Source of the DNA: Termitomyces sp. T153
Taxonomy: Eukaryota > Basidiomycota > Agaricomycetes > Agaricales > Lyophyllaceae
Reading direction: 5' to 3'
Assembly (NCBI GenBank): GCA_018296165.2
Contig: JACKQL020000025.1
Location: 620,001 to 684,000 of the forward strand
DNA: 64,000 bases
Shown: in pieces, positions 23,462-33,660 of the stretch
Layout of the letters: the number at the start of each line of letters is the position of its first letter
How positions within the stretch are numbered: the stretch's first letter is position 1
The notes under the pieces: model-generated
Told to the model about the DNA's origin: nothing
The model's database searches: none
What the model saw: the letters and a program-made list of their open reading frames with translations, nothing else
Translations under genes and position numbers: made by a program

Positions 23462-24490
23462 TTAAAATTTTGGATCACTATCTCCTCCAACACCTGCCTT
23501 TGGCACCTTCCCTCTTTGAAGAGTGGGCAGGGCTGTCCGGCGACCAGTATTAGGATCTCTGATAGTTATGATGGCACTGCCATCTTGAAGGTTTTGTATG
23601 TTGCTCTCTGTCAGTGTGTCAAATGGACGACCCAACAAGACAGTATAAGCTGGCTTGACAAAGATATGCACTTGTAGATAAATGGTGAAGCCTTCAGCAA
23701 AAGTAAATGGCACATTTTTGGCTAAACCAACTGATGTATTCACTTGACTGTTGGCACTCTCCATCCTTAAGCATATGTCTGGATCCCAAGTCAATCCTAA
23801 ACAAAGTGCCTCATCTAGTGCCATACAGACTATCTGAGAACCACTATCTAGAATTGTCTCTACTTGTCCCCTCTGATTGACAATGGGGTTCAAGGATCTC
23901 AACACTTGCAAATCTCTTGCCACATATACCACTACTGGCTTTTCTCCTGGAGGGATATTTTCCAAGTAAGTGGCTACACAATCCTGATGCACTACTGCAC
24001 CAGTAGGCAAATCATCCTGTGTTCCATCTGCAATGAAATAGGTTGCCATTGGTAGGTCATTGACATCTACTTTGTCAGGAGGTTTCTTCTACCTTACAGT
24101 CTGCTGTTGAACTGCTACTCTTGGGATATTAGGATCCCTAGACTGAGTCCCTGATTTGAGAGTCAATTTTTGTATCATTGCCTCCCTTAATCCAGGAGCC
24201 ACATCTAACAGTTCTCCAGTACTGAAAGGTACAGTAGCCTCCCAGAGCTTATCAATGGTCCTATCCCACTCCTTCCTCTTTGTTCCTGTTAAGGAACTTT
24301 TAACAGTGTCCTGCACTGGCAAGTCTGGTCCCTCATTGAGGGCTGGAACCTTCTCAAAAGGTAGGTCCAGTTTTGGTGCAACTCTAGGTGGAATCACCAG
24401 AGTTAGCTTTTCTTTCCAGGGTTTTTCAGGGGTTCTCTCTGGCAATGAGGATACTCCTGGTTGAGATGCCTCTTTCCTGATTGCCTTCAT
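23462..24490 (-). pseudogene. Element 3 protease region
   Basis: Two open stretches, 24490-24089 and 24049-23462, are in one frame and split by a TAG at 24089-24091. The second contains an aspartic protease signature, ETILDSGSQIVCMALDEALC, and the flap/strand VLLGRPFDTL typical of retropepsins. The first is Pro/Lys-rich linker. It lies between gag and RT and is out of frame with both. Confidence 0.8.
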
Positions 24491-24498
24491 TGAGTTAT

Positions 24499-25971
24499 TT
24501 AAAAATCCTTAGAGGCAGATTTCTGTCCCTCAGGACTGGCTGTGTTTCTGGTGTTGATCAACACACTGAGCATCTCAGCCATTTTATTGAAACCTTTCTC
24601 CAAGTCTCCCAAGCGATCTGACTCCTTATATTGAAGGCGCTCTAGCATGTCATCCCTTGTATCTCTAGCAGAGTTCACATAGGTAGAGTAAGTGACTGTC
24701 TCTGGAGGGTCATCTTCTGGCCATCCAAAGTACATGTTCACCTGCTTATCATGTACTTGTGCTAATCTAGCATGAGGAGATATACCAGCAGGATCCCTAG
24801 GTAAAGGAGCACCATTAGGTAGCCTGGCTCTCCCTTCCAGTAGGATGATCCATCCTTTTTGTACATCTCCCTTGATGACTTCACACTCTGAGATTCTATG
24901 CCCAGTTTGCCAACAATAGAAGCAAGTAACACCACTTCTTCCAGAAGTTGGAAATGTAGGAGGCCCTTCTGTCCTTATGCCTTGGTTCCCTTTGGTATTT
25001 AAGAAGGTATTGCGCATGTCCAACTGACCAGCTTGCAAAGCTTGCATGGTACTCTGGATGCTCCCTATTTGTTTCCCAATGGTAACCACAGTATCTTGGA
25101 GATGAGCCATTTTCTCCTCCACTTCCTCCTCCTTAATGTTTCCCCTACTAGTTTCCATTTTCTCTACTCTTTCCTCTCTAGGGCTCCTTACAGTAGCACC
25201 ATCTATCAAGGTCCCCACTACTGTCAGCACTTCTGATAGGTCATATTTGTTGTCCTTGTGCCTATTCCTAGCAGGGTCTTTGTAGTGGCCATATCTACTG
25301 ATCAACCTCTCCTCAATCACATCTCCAAAAGCTGGTGTAAAGCACCCCAGGAATTTATCTACCAGAGACCCATTCCCAGTGACATTAGCCAACTTCTTAG
25401 CCTCAGCTCTAAATTTTCTTATGAGAGAATGGATTTCTGTAGTGTCATTCCTACTAAGTCTGGCATGTTCTCTGCAGATTCTGTCCAGGTTTGCAACACT
25501 ACCTGTGTCATCCACTGCTTCTGGATAAGACTCCTTGATCTCTTTCTCAAAAGCAGACCAAGTATAGTCATCTCCAAAGGAATCAAAGCCCAGCCATTCC
25601 TGTTCAGTCTGAGCATCCACATACTCCAAGATTCTCTTTTTCCTTTCTTTATCTCCATGGATCCCAGCATGCTCAAACAGAGAGATCATCCTTTGCAAAA
25701 AGCGACGAACCTCAGAGGGCTCAGTATGCTTAAACTTAGGTGCATCCCTGCTGTCAGGCAGTGGCAGTTTGTATCTGATATTTTGCTCCATTATTGAGGC
25801 AGTAGAAACTGGTTGAGTAGTAGGGTACAGTTCTTTTGGTGAGCTTGAAATTACTCTCTCAGTCCGAAGCTTTCTCTTTCTGAGTAAGGTTTCAGGGTCA
25901 GGCAAAAAGGACTTTGAACCACTGCTATTGGTCCTAGTTTCTTTTTTCCTTAATGTAACAGAGTTTTTCAC
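24499..25971 (-). pseudogene. Element 3 gag
   Basis: About 490 codons open. The region from MEQNIRYKLPLPDSRDAPKF onward has the capsid-like fold pattern (EVRRFLQRMISLFEHAGI, WLGFDSFGDDYTWSAFEKEI). A CCHC zinc knuckle C-FYC-WQTGH-RISEC lies near 24900. The frame extends upstream of that Met without another ATG up to a stop near 26030, so the true start is uncertain: either the Met in MEQNIR or a decayed ATG upstream. Confidence 0.82.
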
Positions 25972-26089
25972 CTTGGTTGCAATAACTTCAGGTGTTTTGG
26001 GCCAAGACCCAGGTGGTGCAAAACTAATGTTTCACAAGGGTTGGACTTCCTCAAGGAAATCCAAAAGTAAGTTTTTGTGCAACAAAAGC

Positions 26090-26108
26090 CCCTCGCGGTG
26101 GGCTCCAG
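26090..26108 (-). other. Element 3 primer-binding site, tRNA type
   Basis: On the minus strand, one base after the 5' LTR (right copy), the sequence reads TCTGGAGCCCACCGCGAGG. TGG followed by a GC-rich 14-mer is the complement of a tRNA 3' end (..CCTCGCGGTGGGCTCCA). The isotype is not assigned. The CpGs of this site are preserved while most around it are gone. Confidence 0.6.
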
Positions 26109-26109
26109 A

Positions 26110-27002
26110 TGATGCGAAATGTAAGTTTTGATGCCGTCAATTGATCGGATCAACGGATCAAACTTTACTCTCACAGAGTTTGGAGGCTTAGGTTACACGA
26201 AAGCTCACTTAGACGTTTACAGTCGTAGATAATAATTAAATTGATTTATTCGCTAGTTGAGACGGTCTCGAACTTTTGAATGGGCTCAAATAAATATATA
26301 TAAATAAAAACCCGAACCAACTAAATACTCGTAGGCCTAAGTTAGCCGCTCCCTGGGGCTAGCCGAGCCGTGGTACGTTGTTGCTTGCCCTTTTCCTCCG
26401 ATCCTGCTCTCCTCTTTATAGCTCGTCGTACGCACACAGACCAGGCTGTTTTCCGTGCGCTCCCGTGGGTGTACCGCGTGGTTTTCCTTGGCCTTCCTCC
26501 GTTATTGGTTGGCCATTTGCGATGACGTGCTGGGTCGGCGTTATTCGGTTATCCGTTTGTCCAACCTCTTTTTCTCATTCTTTTCTTTTTCCACTCCTCT
26601 CTTAGCAGGCTCCACGTAGTTCGTATGGTGGCTAGGTCTGGTCTCTGGATGGTCTGGCATGCGGTGTCGAGGGGAGGCAGGGTTTTTGCTATGCATTCAG
26701 ACGTCTATGGCTGTCCTCGGCATCGGTTAGCTGTTCTAGCCGGTTTTTGCCGAGCACAGCCATTGATCGTTGATCAAATGCGTGACCAGCTGTTCTCGAC
26801 ATCATAGGTCCTGCTGGCGTCATTCAATGCGTGCTTTCTTGGGTTCTTTGGTGATATTCGTTTTATACTAGGTAAGGTTTTTATGTCTACAGTTTTCGAC
26901 ATTTACCCAAGCTTACAGTTTTCAGCTTGTTTTGATTGGTATTTCCCTTATCTCTCTTTTTAAGTATATTCAACCTGTCTCGTACTCGAGACAGGCGTAT
27001 CA
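26110..27002 (-). repeat. Element 3 LTR, right copy (its 5' LTR)
   Basis: TGATGCGAAATG to GGCGTATCA, 893 bp. It is nearly identical to the left copy and keeps more CpG than it. Transcription of element 3 would start here on the minus strand. Confidence 0.92.
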
Positions 27003-27104
27003 TTAGTTACTGATTTGTATTGTCATCTACTCCACTAATATACTTTGGATTCCCCTCTGCTAGCTGCATGACTCTGATCTGTTGCTCTGGAGGTTGCCCT
27101 TACA
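27003..27104 (+). repeat. Element 2 3' LTR, right part
   Basis: TTAGTTACTGATTTG to GGTTGCCCTTACA. It matches the distal part of the element 2 5' LTR and is followed by the TAACT duplication at 27105-27109. Confidence 0.9.
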
Positions 27105-27109
27105 TAACT

Positions 27110-27335
27110 CCTGCCTCTGGATTCATTAAAGATTCAACTCCCACAAATAGCCCCCTGCATGTTTTTACTTCTTTATTTCCTGACACAGTCTGAAAATCTT
27201 AATCACTCCAGGCCAGGGGTCCAAGAAATCTATATTTACATGTCATGATGTTATATAATGCTACAAAGCATGGGCCCAACATGGAGTACAAGTCTCAGAA
27301 GATGCCCCTACTCCCCCTCCCTCTCCAGCCCCACC
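27110..27335 (+). other. Element 1 sequence resumed after element 2; no gene seen
   Basis: By the TAACT duplication this continues the element 1 3' region from 11340. It contains no recognisable frame and ends where an LTR-like sequence starting TGTCATAACCC begins. Confidence 0.5.
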
Positions 27336-27957
27336 TGTCATAACCCATTCCATTCCCCCCTTCCCTTCACCATTATCCAACCTCAGATTCTACACAGTCC
27401 CTCTCTGGATCTCAGCCACACCCCTGGATCTTAGCCACAGTCCTGTTTCAGCTACATCCAGGTTTTAGCCACTCTAGGACTGCTTTTCCTGTTCCAGATC
27501 ATTCCCACAGGCACAGATCACTTCCACAGGTTTCAGATCACTTCCACCTGTCCCAGATCACTTCCACCTGTCCCAGATCACTTCCACCTGTCCAAGATCA
27601 CTTCCAGGATTGCTTTCCTTGTTCCAGATCACTTCCTCATGACTTAGATCACTTCCTGCTATGACTTAGATCACTTCCACCTGACTCAGATTACTTCCAC
27701 CTGACTTAGATCACTTCTACTTAATTTAACTTGTGTTGGATCATTCCCACCTGACTTAGATCACTTCTATCCTCTCCTTTTGGCAGTGTTCTACAACTAT
27801 ATAAGGTCCCTTAGTCTGTAGCTACACCCCATTCTTGACATTACCTGATATCTTGTTTGTGTTCTGTTGTTATCTGATCTTCTCTTCATTCATTACTCAC
27901 TCTCATTTCTTAGTTTCTTAGTTTCTTTCCCTATTTACATACTTGCTGTTGGCATCA
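27336..27957 (+). repeat. LTR-like sequence with a TATA box and minisatellite
   Basis: Begins TGTCATAACCCATTCC and shares its first 430 bases or so with 30227-30658. It contains a TATA box (ACTATATAAGG near 27799). Its right end is uncertain; I place it near GGCATCA by the TG..CA rule only. No matching duplication was found. Confidence 0.45.
27496..27765 (+). repeat. Minisatellite, units near CAGATCACTTCCACCTGTCC
   Basis: About ten imperfect tandem units of roughly 20-23 bp, all containing AGATCACTTCC, with three near-perfect consecutive units at 27535-27595. A second array of the same unit lies at 30400-30640 in the element 1 3' LTR. Confidence 0.85.
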
Positions 27958-28899
27958 CCTCCCCAAGGTGGTTTTGGCTCCTGTAAGAGTCCTCCTCCAG
28001 GACTGTGGTCCTGACACCACCCTCACTATCCTCCCCACTAGGTCCACTTTCATCTGGGCCACACCACTGTCAGGACATCTGAGTGACTTGGGAGAGGCTC
28101 CCCAATGTCTGTCACCACCTCCCACCATGCCCCAGGGTCTGCTTTTGCTCTTAATTGGTGCCCCACCATCAAGCACCCAATTTGCTCCATGCCCTGCCCC
28201 TAGTTCTGGTGGGAGGTCTCCAGGCATCCTCAACAGCCCATTGTGGATGGACACAAGTGCCACTGACACTCCATCAAGGAGGATCCAATGCTCCCTGGCC
28301 CAGTCTACTGAAGTACATCAGCACAGCTGGAGTGGAGAGGAAATAGGGTTAACTTATGGAGAATTCATCACTGCTCCAACACTGGATGCAGGAAAGCCTT
28401 GGTGGCCAACCATGACATTCCCATAGACTGCTCCATGGGGGCCCCAGAGCTCAGGGAATACACCTGGGAACCTGGGGGCTCCACCATTGCCTGCTCACCC
28501 CAAGCTTGCTTGCTTGGCCCTGCCTCTGGTGATGGGGATGCCCTCTGCTTGCCCTTGTCATGTGCCATGAGGGCCTCCTCTCTCTGCCTGCCCCATGGGG
28601 GCCCAACTTTCATTGTTGACTGCCCCACCCTACTTCCACCCTCTATCCTGGAACCCTGCCCCATCACCTTGTCCCTCCACCCTTCCTCCAGCTATGCTGC
28701 AACCCACTCATGACCCCAACCCTGCTCCATAGCAACATAGGCAGCATGCCAACTCAACATGATGGAATACTTCTCATGCCACAAACAACACAGAAAACAC
28801 ACCAACATGTCCCACCACAACTCCAGCATGGGCTCCTCAAACTCACACTGTTTCTCCCATCAAGTGCAGGACATGCACTGCAGGGATAAATTAGCTCTG
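27958..28899 (+). pseudogene. Unrecognised internal sequence of a retroelement
   Basis: Long Pro/Ser/Thr-rich frames occur on both strands (plus 27968-28426 and 28399-28713; minus 28269-27955 and 28667-28368). None has a motif I can name. The position, between an LTR-like sequence and a solo LTR, suggests gag-like remains. CpG is nearly absent. It could equally be non-coding element 1 sequence. Confidence 0.3.
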
Positions 28900-28904
28900 A
28901 GAGG

Positions 28905-29456
28905 TGTTAGGGGATGTCCCAGTCCTCCTTTGCTCTGTTCTCCCCCCTTATAGTTTTCCTTTATTCTCCTTTCACTTCCCTATCTGTTGGCTCCAGTTTT
29001 AACCATCAGGCTGCACCAGTTCTCTGTCTGTAATTCCAACAAGTGTTGCCCCTTCCACATGGCCTCTTACCAGACCCCTGGATTGTCTCATGTATTCCGG
29101 GCCTACCACTCATTATAGGCCTCCCATCTTTGGACCACAGGTACTTCTAACCAAGGGCTATCATTTGGTCATATTGGTATGTAGTTGCATGCAGAGAGTC
29201 TGGAGATCAAGGCCATTTACAATGGATTTCCACTTTTGATTGGACTCCAGATTTGGTTGTTGTTGGGTGTTGTTTTCAGAAGCTCTGGAGTAAATTTTCC
29301 AAACACTGGCATTAGAATCCTTATACTTGTTCTCTTTGGATCTCCCTCTGCCAGAGTAGCTAGAACTCTAGAACTTCTTATAGATACTGAATAAACTTTG
29401 GATCTCCTTCTACCAGTTGTGTGACTGAGCCACAGCCTCTAGAGGTCACCCTTACA
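28905..29456 (+). repeat. Solo LTR with duplication AGAGG
   Basis: TGTTAGGGGATGTCC to GGTCACCCTTACA, 552 bp, flanked by AGAGG on both sides (28900-28904 and 29457-29461). It is the same group as the minus-strand LTRs at 7010-7450 and 55037-55474. For instance 28950-29070 is the reverse complement, with changes, of 7266-7385. Confidence 0.85.
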
Positions 29457-29461
29457 AGAGG

Positions 29462-30093
29462 GTGAGATCATACTGATCACTTACCGGGGCCACTGCATGG
29501 CACCACTTGAGGGTTGGAGGACCCCTCACCTGCCACATAGCCTCCGCAAACTGCTCCAGCATCACCTCCACCTGCACAATCCTGAAATCTGCAGGGATGG
29601 GTTGAACTACCCCCAGACTAAGGCCAGGCCTAGAATGTGAGGTGGGAGGTGCCCCTGCTGCTGACTGCACTTGGACTCTGCCTAACAAAACCCCCCAATA
29701 GACCTGCCACAGCTGCAGACAATTCTGTTGAGGCTCAGCTAGTATTTCTAAAATGTAAGAAATGGAATCATGCTCATGACTGCAATACATCATCTCAACT
29801 TGCCAGCAATCCCAATGTCCCTCAGACTCCTCAAAAGAGGAAGAGTTGGAAGATGTGGATGGGAACCTGGACACTGCTGGGGAGGAGAACATGGGAGGAA
29901 TCTGGAGACTCCAGGGTACATTCTGACCCCCTTTTAATTTCTCAAGGAAGCTTCTTGATGGGCAACAATTCTGCTTTGACTTTGTTACCCATGCCACCAC
30001 AGCTGTGGATTTGATCAAGATTGCTTATGCTTTGATGCCCATGCTCCCACCAATCCCTGACTCTCACTTCACATCTTGAGGGTCTTGATGCTA
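29462..30093 (+). other. Element 1 3' internal region; no gene recognised
   Basis: Open frames on both strands (minus 30018-29452; plus 29637-30014) lack known motifs. A plus-strand reading near 29815-30060 (SKEEELEDVDGN, FDFVTHATTAVDLIKI) looks protein-like but is interrupted. It leads directly into a polypurine tract and LTR. Confidence 0.4.
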
Positions 30094-30105
30094 AAGGGGG
30101 GGTGA
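30094..30105 (+). other. Element 1 polypurine tract
   Basis: AAGGGGGGGTGA lies immediately before the 3' LTR start TGTCACAACC. It is the same form as the tract of element 2. Confidence 0.7.
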
Positions 30106-31116
30106 TGTCACAACCTGCTCCCACACCTCTGGACCTCCCCCCAGATCACCCCACCTTCCTGGAGCACTCCCCAATGCTCTCCCAACCCACCCCAACCTTT
30201 GTTGACCCACAGCACTCACCCTGGCTGTCATGACCCATTCCATTCCCTCCTTCCCTTCACCATTATCCAACCTCAGATTCTACACAGTCCCTCTCTGGAT
30301 CTCAGCCACACCCCCAGATCTCAGCCAGTCCTGTTTCAGCCACATCCAGGTTTTAGCCACCTCTAGGACTGCTTTTCCTGTTCCAGATCATTCCCACAGG
30401 CACAGATCACTTCCACAGGTTCCAGATCACTTCCACCTGTCCCAGATCACTTCCATCTGCCCAAGATCACTTCCAGGATTGCTTTCCTTGTTTCAGATCA
30501 CTTCCTCATGACTTAGATCACTTCCATCTGACTCAGATTACTTCCACTTGACTTAGATCACTTCCACTTGACTTCCACTTGACTTAGATCACTTCCACTT
30601 GTGTTAGATCACTCCCACCTGACTTAGATCACTTCCATCTTCTCCTTTTGGCAGTGTTTCATCTTGTTTGACTCTGTTTCCATTATCATGTTCAAGTCCT
30701 TTCAACCCTAATGCCTTTACAAACTCCATGCTTACAATTACAAACTCAAACATTCTTTAAACCAACTCCAGACCCTACTATTCACTTGGCCCCAAAACCC
30801 ATCAATATCTGTTGATCCCCCATCAAACTCCAGCTCTGCTCCCATCACTTGCAAAGCCTCTGCCTACTCTGCAGCCCAATTGCACACCTACAAACTTGTT
30901 CCTGATGCCTGCCCAAGCCTAACATTTGATATACTTGGTTTTAGACTTTCCTGGACCACTCTGGACTTGCTCAGACTGATCCCCCAGATCCCCCCTCACA
31001 AGTTCTTGCATTCTACACCATCTCTGGAGTGATAGGTTATAAGTGCAGGACATTGCATCTGCCTAGTAAGGACTCACCCAGTGTAGCTGAGCCCTCATAG
31101 TCAGCAGAACCTGACA
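30106..31116 (+). repeat. Element 1 3' LTR, chimeric
   Basis: The first 121 bases (TGTCACAACCTGCTCC to CACCCTGGC) match the 5' LTR start, and 30659-31116 matches its 3' half to CAGAACCTGACA. The middle of about 540 bases, which in the 5' LTR holds the TATA box and RNA start, is replaced by 30227-30658, a copy of the 5' part of the LTR-like sequence at 27336. ATTTC follows at 31117, pairing with 2761-2765. Confidence 0.8.
30227..30658 (+). repeat. Foreign segment with minisatellite inside the element 1 3' LTR
   Basis: Starts TGTCATGACCCATTCC, tracks 27336 onward through the AGATCACTTCC array, and ends at TTTTGGCAGTGTT, after which element 1 LTR sequence returns. There is no target duplication and there is a matching deletion of the host LTR, so recombination or gene conversion is likelier than simple insertion. 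Confidence 0.7.
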
Positions 31117-31644
31117 ATTTCCATCTCTAGTCTCATATCTCTTTCAATTCTATCTCATTCTTGTCTCTGTCTTGCCTCAACTCTGTCTCACCTTGTTTGC
31201 CTCAGTTTCCTTTATTGTTGCTAAGTTCCTTCCAACTCTGACATCATTACAACTCTGTGCATACATTATGACCCTCCAAACATTCATAAGCTAACTCCAG
31301 ACCTCACTCTATGCTTGGCCCTGGTACCCATCACTCTTAATTGATTCTCCATTGAACTCCAGCTCTGCATCCATCACTTGTGTAACCTCCACTTGCTCTG
31401 CAGTGTGTATATTTGCCTATGGACTTGTGCCTGATGTGCCTCCAAACCCAAACTCTATTGTACCTGGTCTTAGACTTCCTTTGGCCACCCCAAACTTGCT
31501 CAGACTGCTTCCCTTCACTTATCCTCACAAGTATCTGAAGTCCAGACCACCCTGGAGTGCTAGGTTATAAGTGCAGAACATTGCATCCACCTAGTAAGGG
31601 CTCACTCAGTTAGGCTGAGCCTCCATGGTCAGCAGAACTTGACA
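31117..31644 (+). repeat. Solo LTR C, right part
   Basis: Starts with the duplicated ATTTC and continues CATCTCTAGTCTC to CAGAACTTGACA. It completes the LTR begun at 2208 and is followed by AAGCC, pairing with 2203-2207. Confidence 0.85.
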
Positions 31645-32347
31645 AAGCCCAGTTTGAGCTCATGCACAGAAGAACTAGCACAGCATATATAATCAGAGAG
31701 TCTAACAGAGTACAAGCAGTAGCAATAGTACAATGTTAAGAGCTAAGCTACTATGAAGTCTGACCTGTTCCAATAGGGGCTGATTTAAGCCAGGCTTACA
31801 ATGGGGTTTTGATGTGGGACCTGCTGGGGACAATGAACCTGCTAGTGACACTTGACCCACTGGTACCACTGGGGCCACTGCCCACATTCCCAGATTGATT
31901 ACTGAAATCTGTTTAAAAATTTCTAATGGTAATGGATCCAACATTGGATATGGACCTGCCACTCCTGCTGCTGCCTGGCCCTTGTTGACCTTCTGGGCTT
32001 TCTTCCCCTTCTCCTATTACTCCTTGCAATACACCCATTCCTTCTCTTTTAACTCCTTGATTGACTTTGCATCTGACAACTTGCCTGATAGAATTTGGAG
32101 GGCCTCATTGGAGAAGATTTTCTAGCCTCCAGAACAACTTGTTTGTCTTTGGCCTGGCAAATTTGCTTCCACAAAGATTTCTTGAACACCATCTGTGAGT
32201 GTTGCATATTATTCTACAAATAGAGTTGCTCACCAATCCTTTAACCCTACTCTGGAAATTAGGCAAGTCTTCTCTCAAAGCAAAGAACAACATAGAGTTC
32301 TCAGTGCCATAGAGCTGTTGAAAAAGGGCCTCAGTAGATGTAGACAT
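31645..32347 (-). pseudogene. Ty3/Gypsy relic, gag N-terminal part (base layer)
   Basis: The minus-strand frame from an ATG at 32347 reads MSTSTEALFQQLYGTENSML and goes on FFALREDLPNFQSRVKGL and CSRNLCGSKFARPKTNKLFW, a gag N-terminal pattern I associate with fungal Ty3 elements. A stop at 32105 is followed by further decayed sequence to 31645. The downstream part of the same relic is at 2207-1, across the nested insertion. Confidence 0.6.
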
Positions 32348-33021
32348 GGCATAGGGGACAGCAATGAGCAGATGAGCAGTGGCTAGTGAGCAAAAGAGGA
32401 CTTGAAAGCCAAGAAAAATAGGGTCATGTGTCTCTGTTGATCTACATGTACTGTCCAAAAGGAGTATGGCTGCTAAAGAAGGTTGTAGCTTCCAAAGGAT
32501 TTGATGCTTTGATGAGAATTCAAAGGCTGCCAAAGAAGATTGATGCCTTCCAAAAAAATCTGATCCCTGATGAAGAATTCTGATGCATTTCCAAGCATCT
32601 AAAAAAACCATGACCAATATGATGTGCTCTCCATTGATTTTGTTCCTCAACAGCTTTCTGGTGGCAGTGGGCAGATATGGTCCTGAGGGTGTATTTTGTC
32701 ACAAGCAGTGGCAGCTGATCATTAGAAATAGCCAGTGGCAGACCTCCTGCCAGTTCGCTGACACAGGAGATTTTAGTGTTGAGCAGCCATGGCAGGCTGG
32801 TTACTGCAAAATGTAATTGCAATGAACCCAGTTGTATCAGCAGCTACAGATCCTGATCAAAGGACTCTGCTGGATATGTATAATATGGCACAATGTATGG
32901 CCTCCATGACACTTGTATAACATGCTACATTGTGGGGATTCCACTATGGTGTAGCAGACTCTACCAGTGATGTAGGATACAACACAAAGCATGCTCTGCT
33001 GTACTGTATGTCACACTACAT
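32348..33021. other. Untranslated relic sequence; no gene seen
   Basis: Probably the leader of the minus-strand relic (frames run on to 32822 on the minus strand without known motifs) and then a junction with the plus-strand relic that starts near 33022. I find no LTR end with a matching duplication here. Confidence 0.35.
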
Positions 33022-33660
33022 ATGTATGTCTCTATGTACATCTGCATGCTGGAAGGCCAAGTTCCTAAAGAAAGTTGCTTGGCACTAATTGAGCACTGGG
33101 GACCTTGCAAGTCACTATCAGAAGTTCATGCCTTTCTTGGCACTGTCAGCATCCTTAGGATTTGTGTCAACAACTTTGTGCACAGAGCCCACCATCTAAC
33201 AAAGCTGACACATGCTGGCATCCCCTTTGAGTTTAGTCCCAACCAGATCAGTGCCCAGCACAACTTTGTAAAAGTGTTACATGATGCTAAGCCCCTAGTC
33301 CCTATCAATTACAAATCTACTGACCCAGTTATCCTAGCAGTCAATACTTTGAACATTGCAGTTGGGTTCTACCTCTGCCAGTGTCATAGCAACAATTGCA
33401 AACAGCATTGCTACAATGGATTTGAATTCATTACACTTAATGACAGGGAAATCCACTTTAATCAGCCCAAGCTCAAGCTCTATGGTTTGTTTAGGGTGCT
33501 ACAGGCTCTGTGCATGTACCCTCTAGGCATTTGCAATCTCATCATCAAAGTTGATGTGCACTACATCAAGGAAGGGTATGCTCCAGAACCCAGACATGCA
33601 GCCCTCTGCTAGCATGAACAACTAGATCATAACAATCTTGTGGTTTTGTTTTGAGTTGGT
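33022..33660 (+). pseudogene. Ty3/Gypsy relic, RT connection and RNase H
   Basis: Open at 33022-33612. EVHAFLGTVSILRICVNNFV matches VRAFLGTCGTFRMFIKDYAK of element 3. RNase H-like features follow: PVILAVNTLNIAVGF (expected Asp reads Asn), LNDREIHFNQPKLKLYGLFR, LIIKVDVHYIKEG. The element belongs to the same chromodomain-less clade as element 3 but is much older. RT palm motifs are missing upstream, so it is 5' truncated. Confidence 0.8.

Noticed and set aside
27496..27765. CRISPR-like array
   Set aside because: Units are directly tandem without unique spacers, are imperfect, and lie in an LTR-like sequence of a eukaryote.
27955..30018. Long minus-strand frames as host genes (27955-28269, 28368-28667, 29452-30018)
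   Set aside because: They have no motif, low CpG and GC-skewed Pro/Gly-rich composition, and lie inside element 1 between LTRs. They are probably chance frames opposite relic coding.
30227..30658. Simple insertion of a solo LTR into the element 1 3' LTR
   Set aside because: There is no target duplication and the corresponding part of the element 1 LTR is missing, so replacement is more likely.
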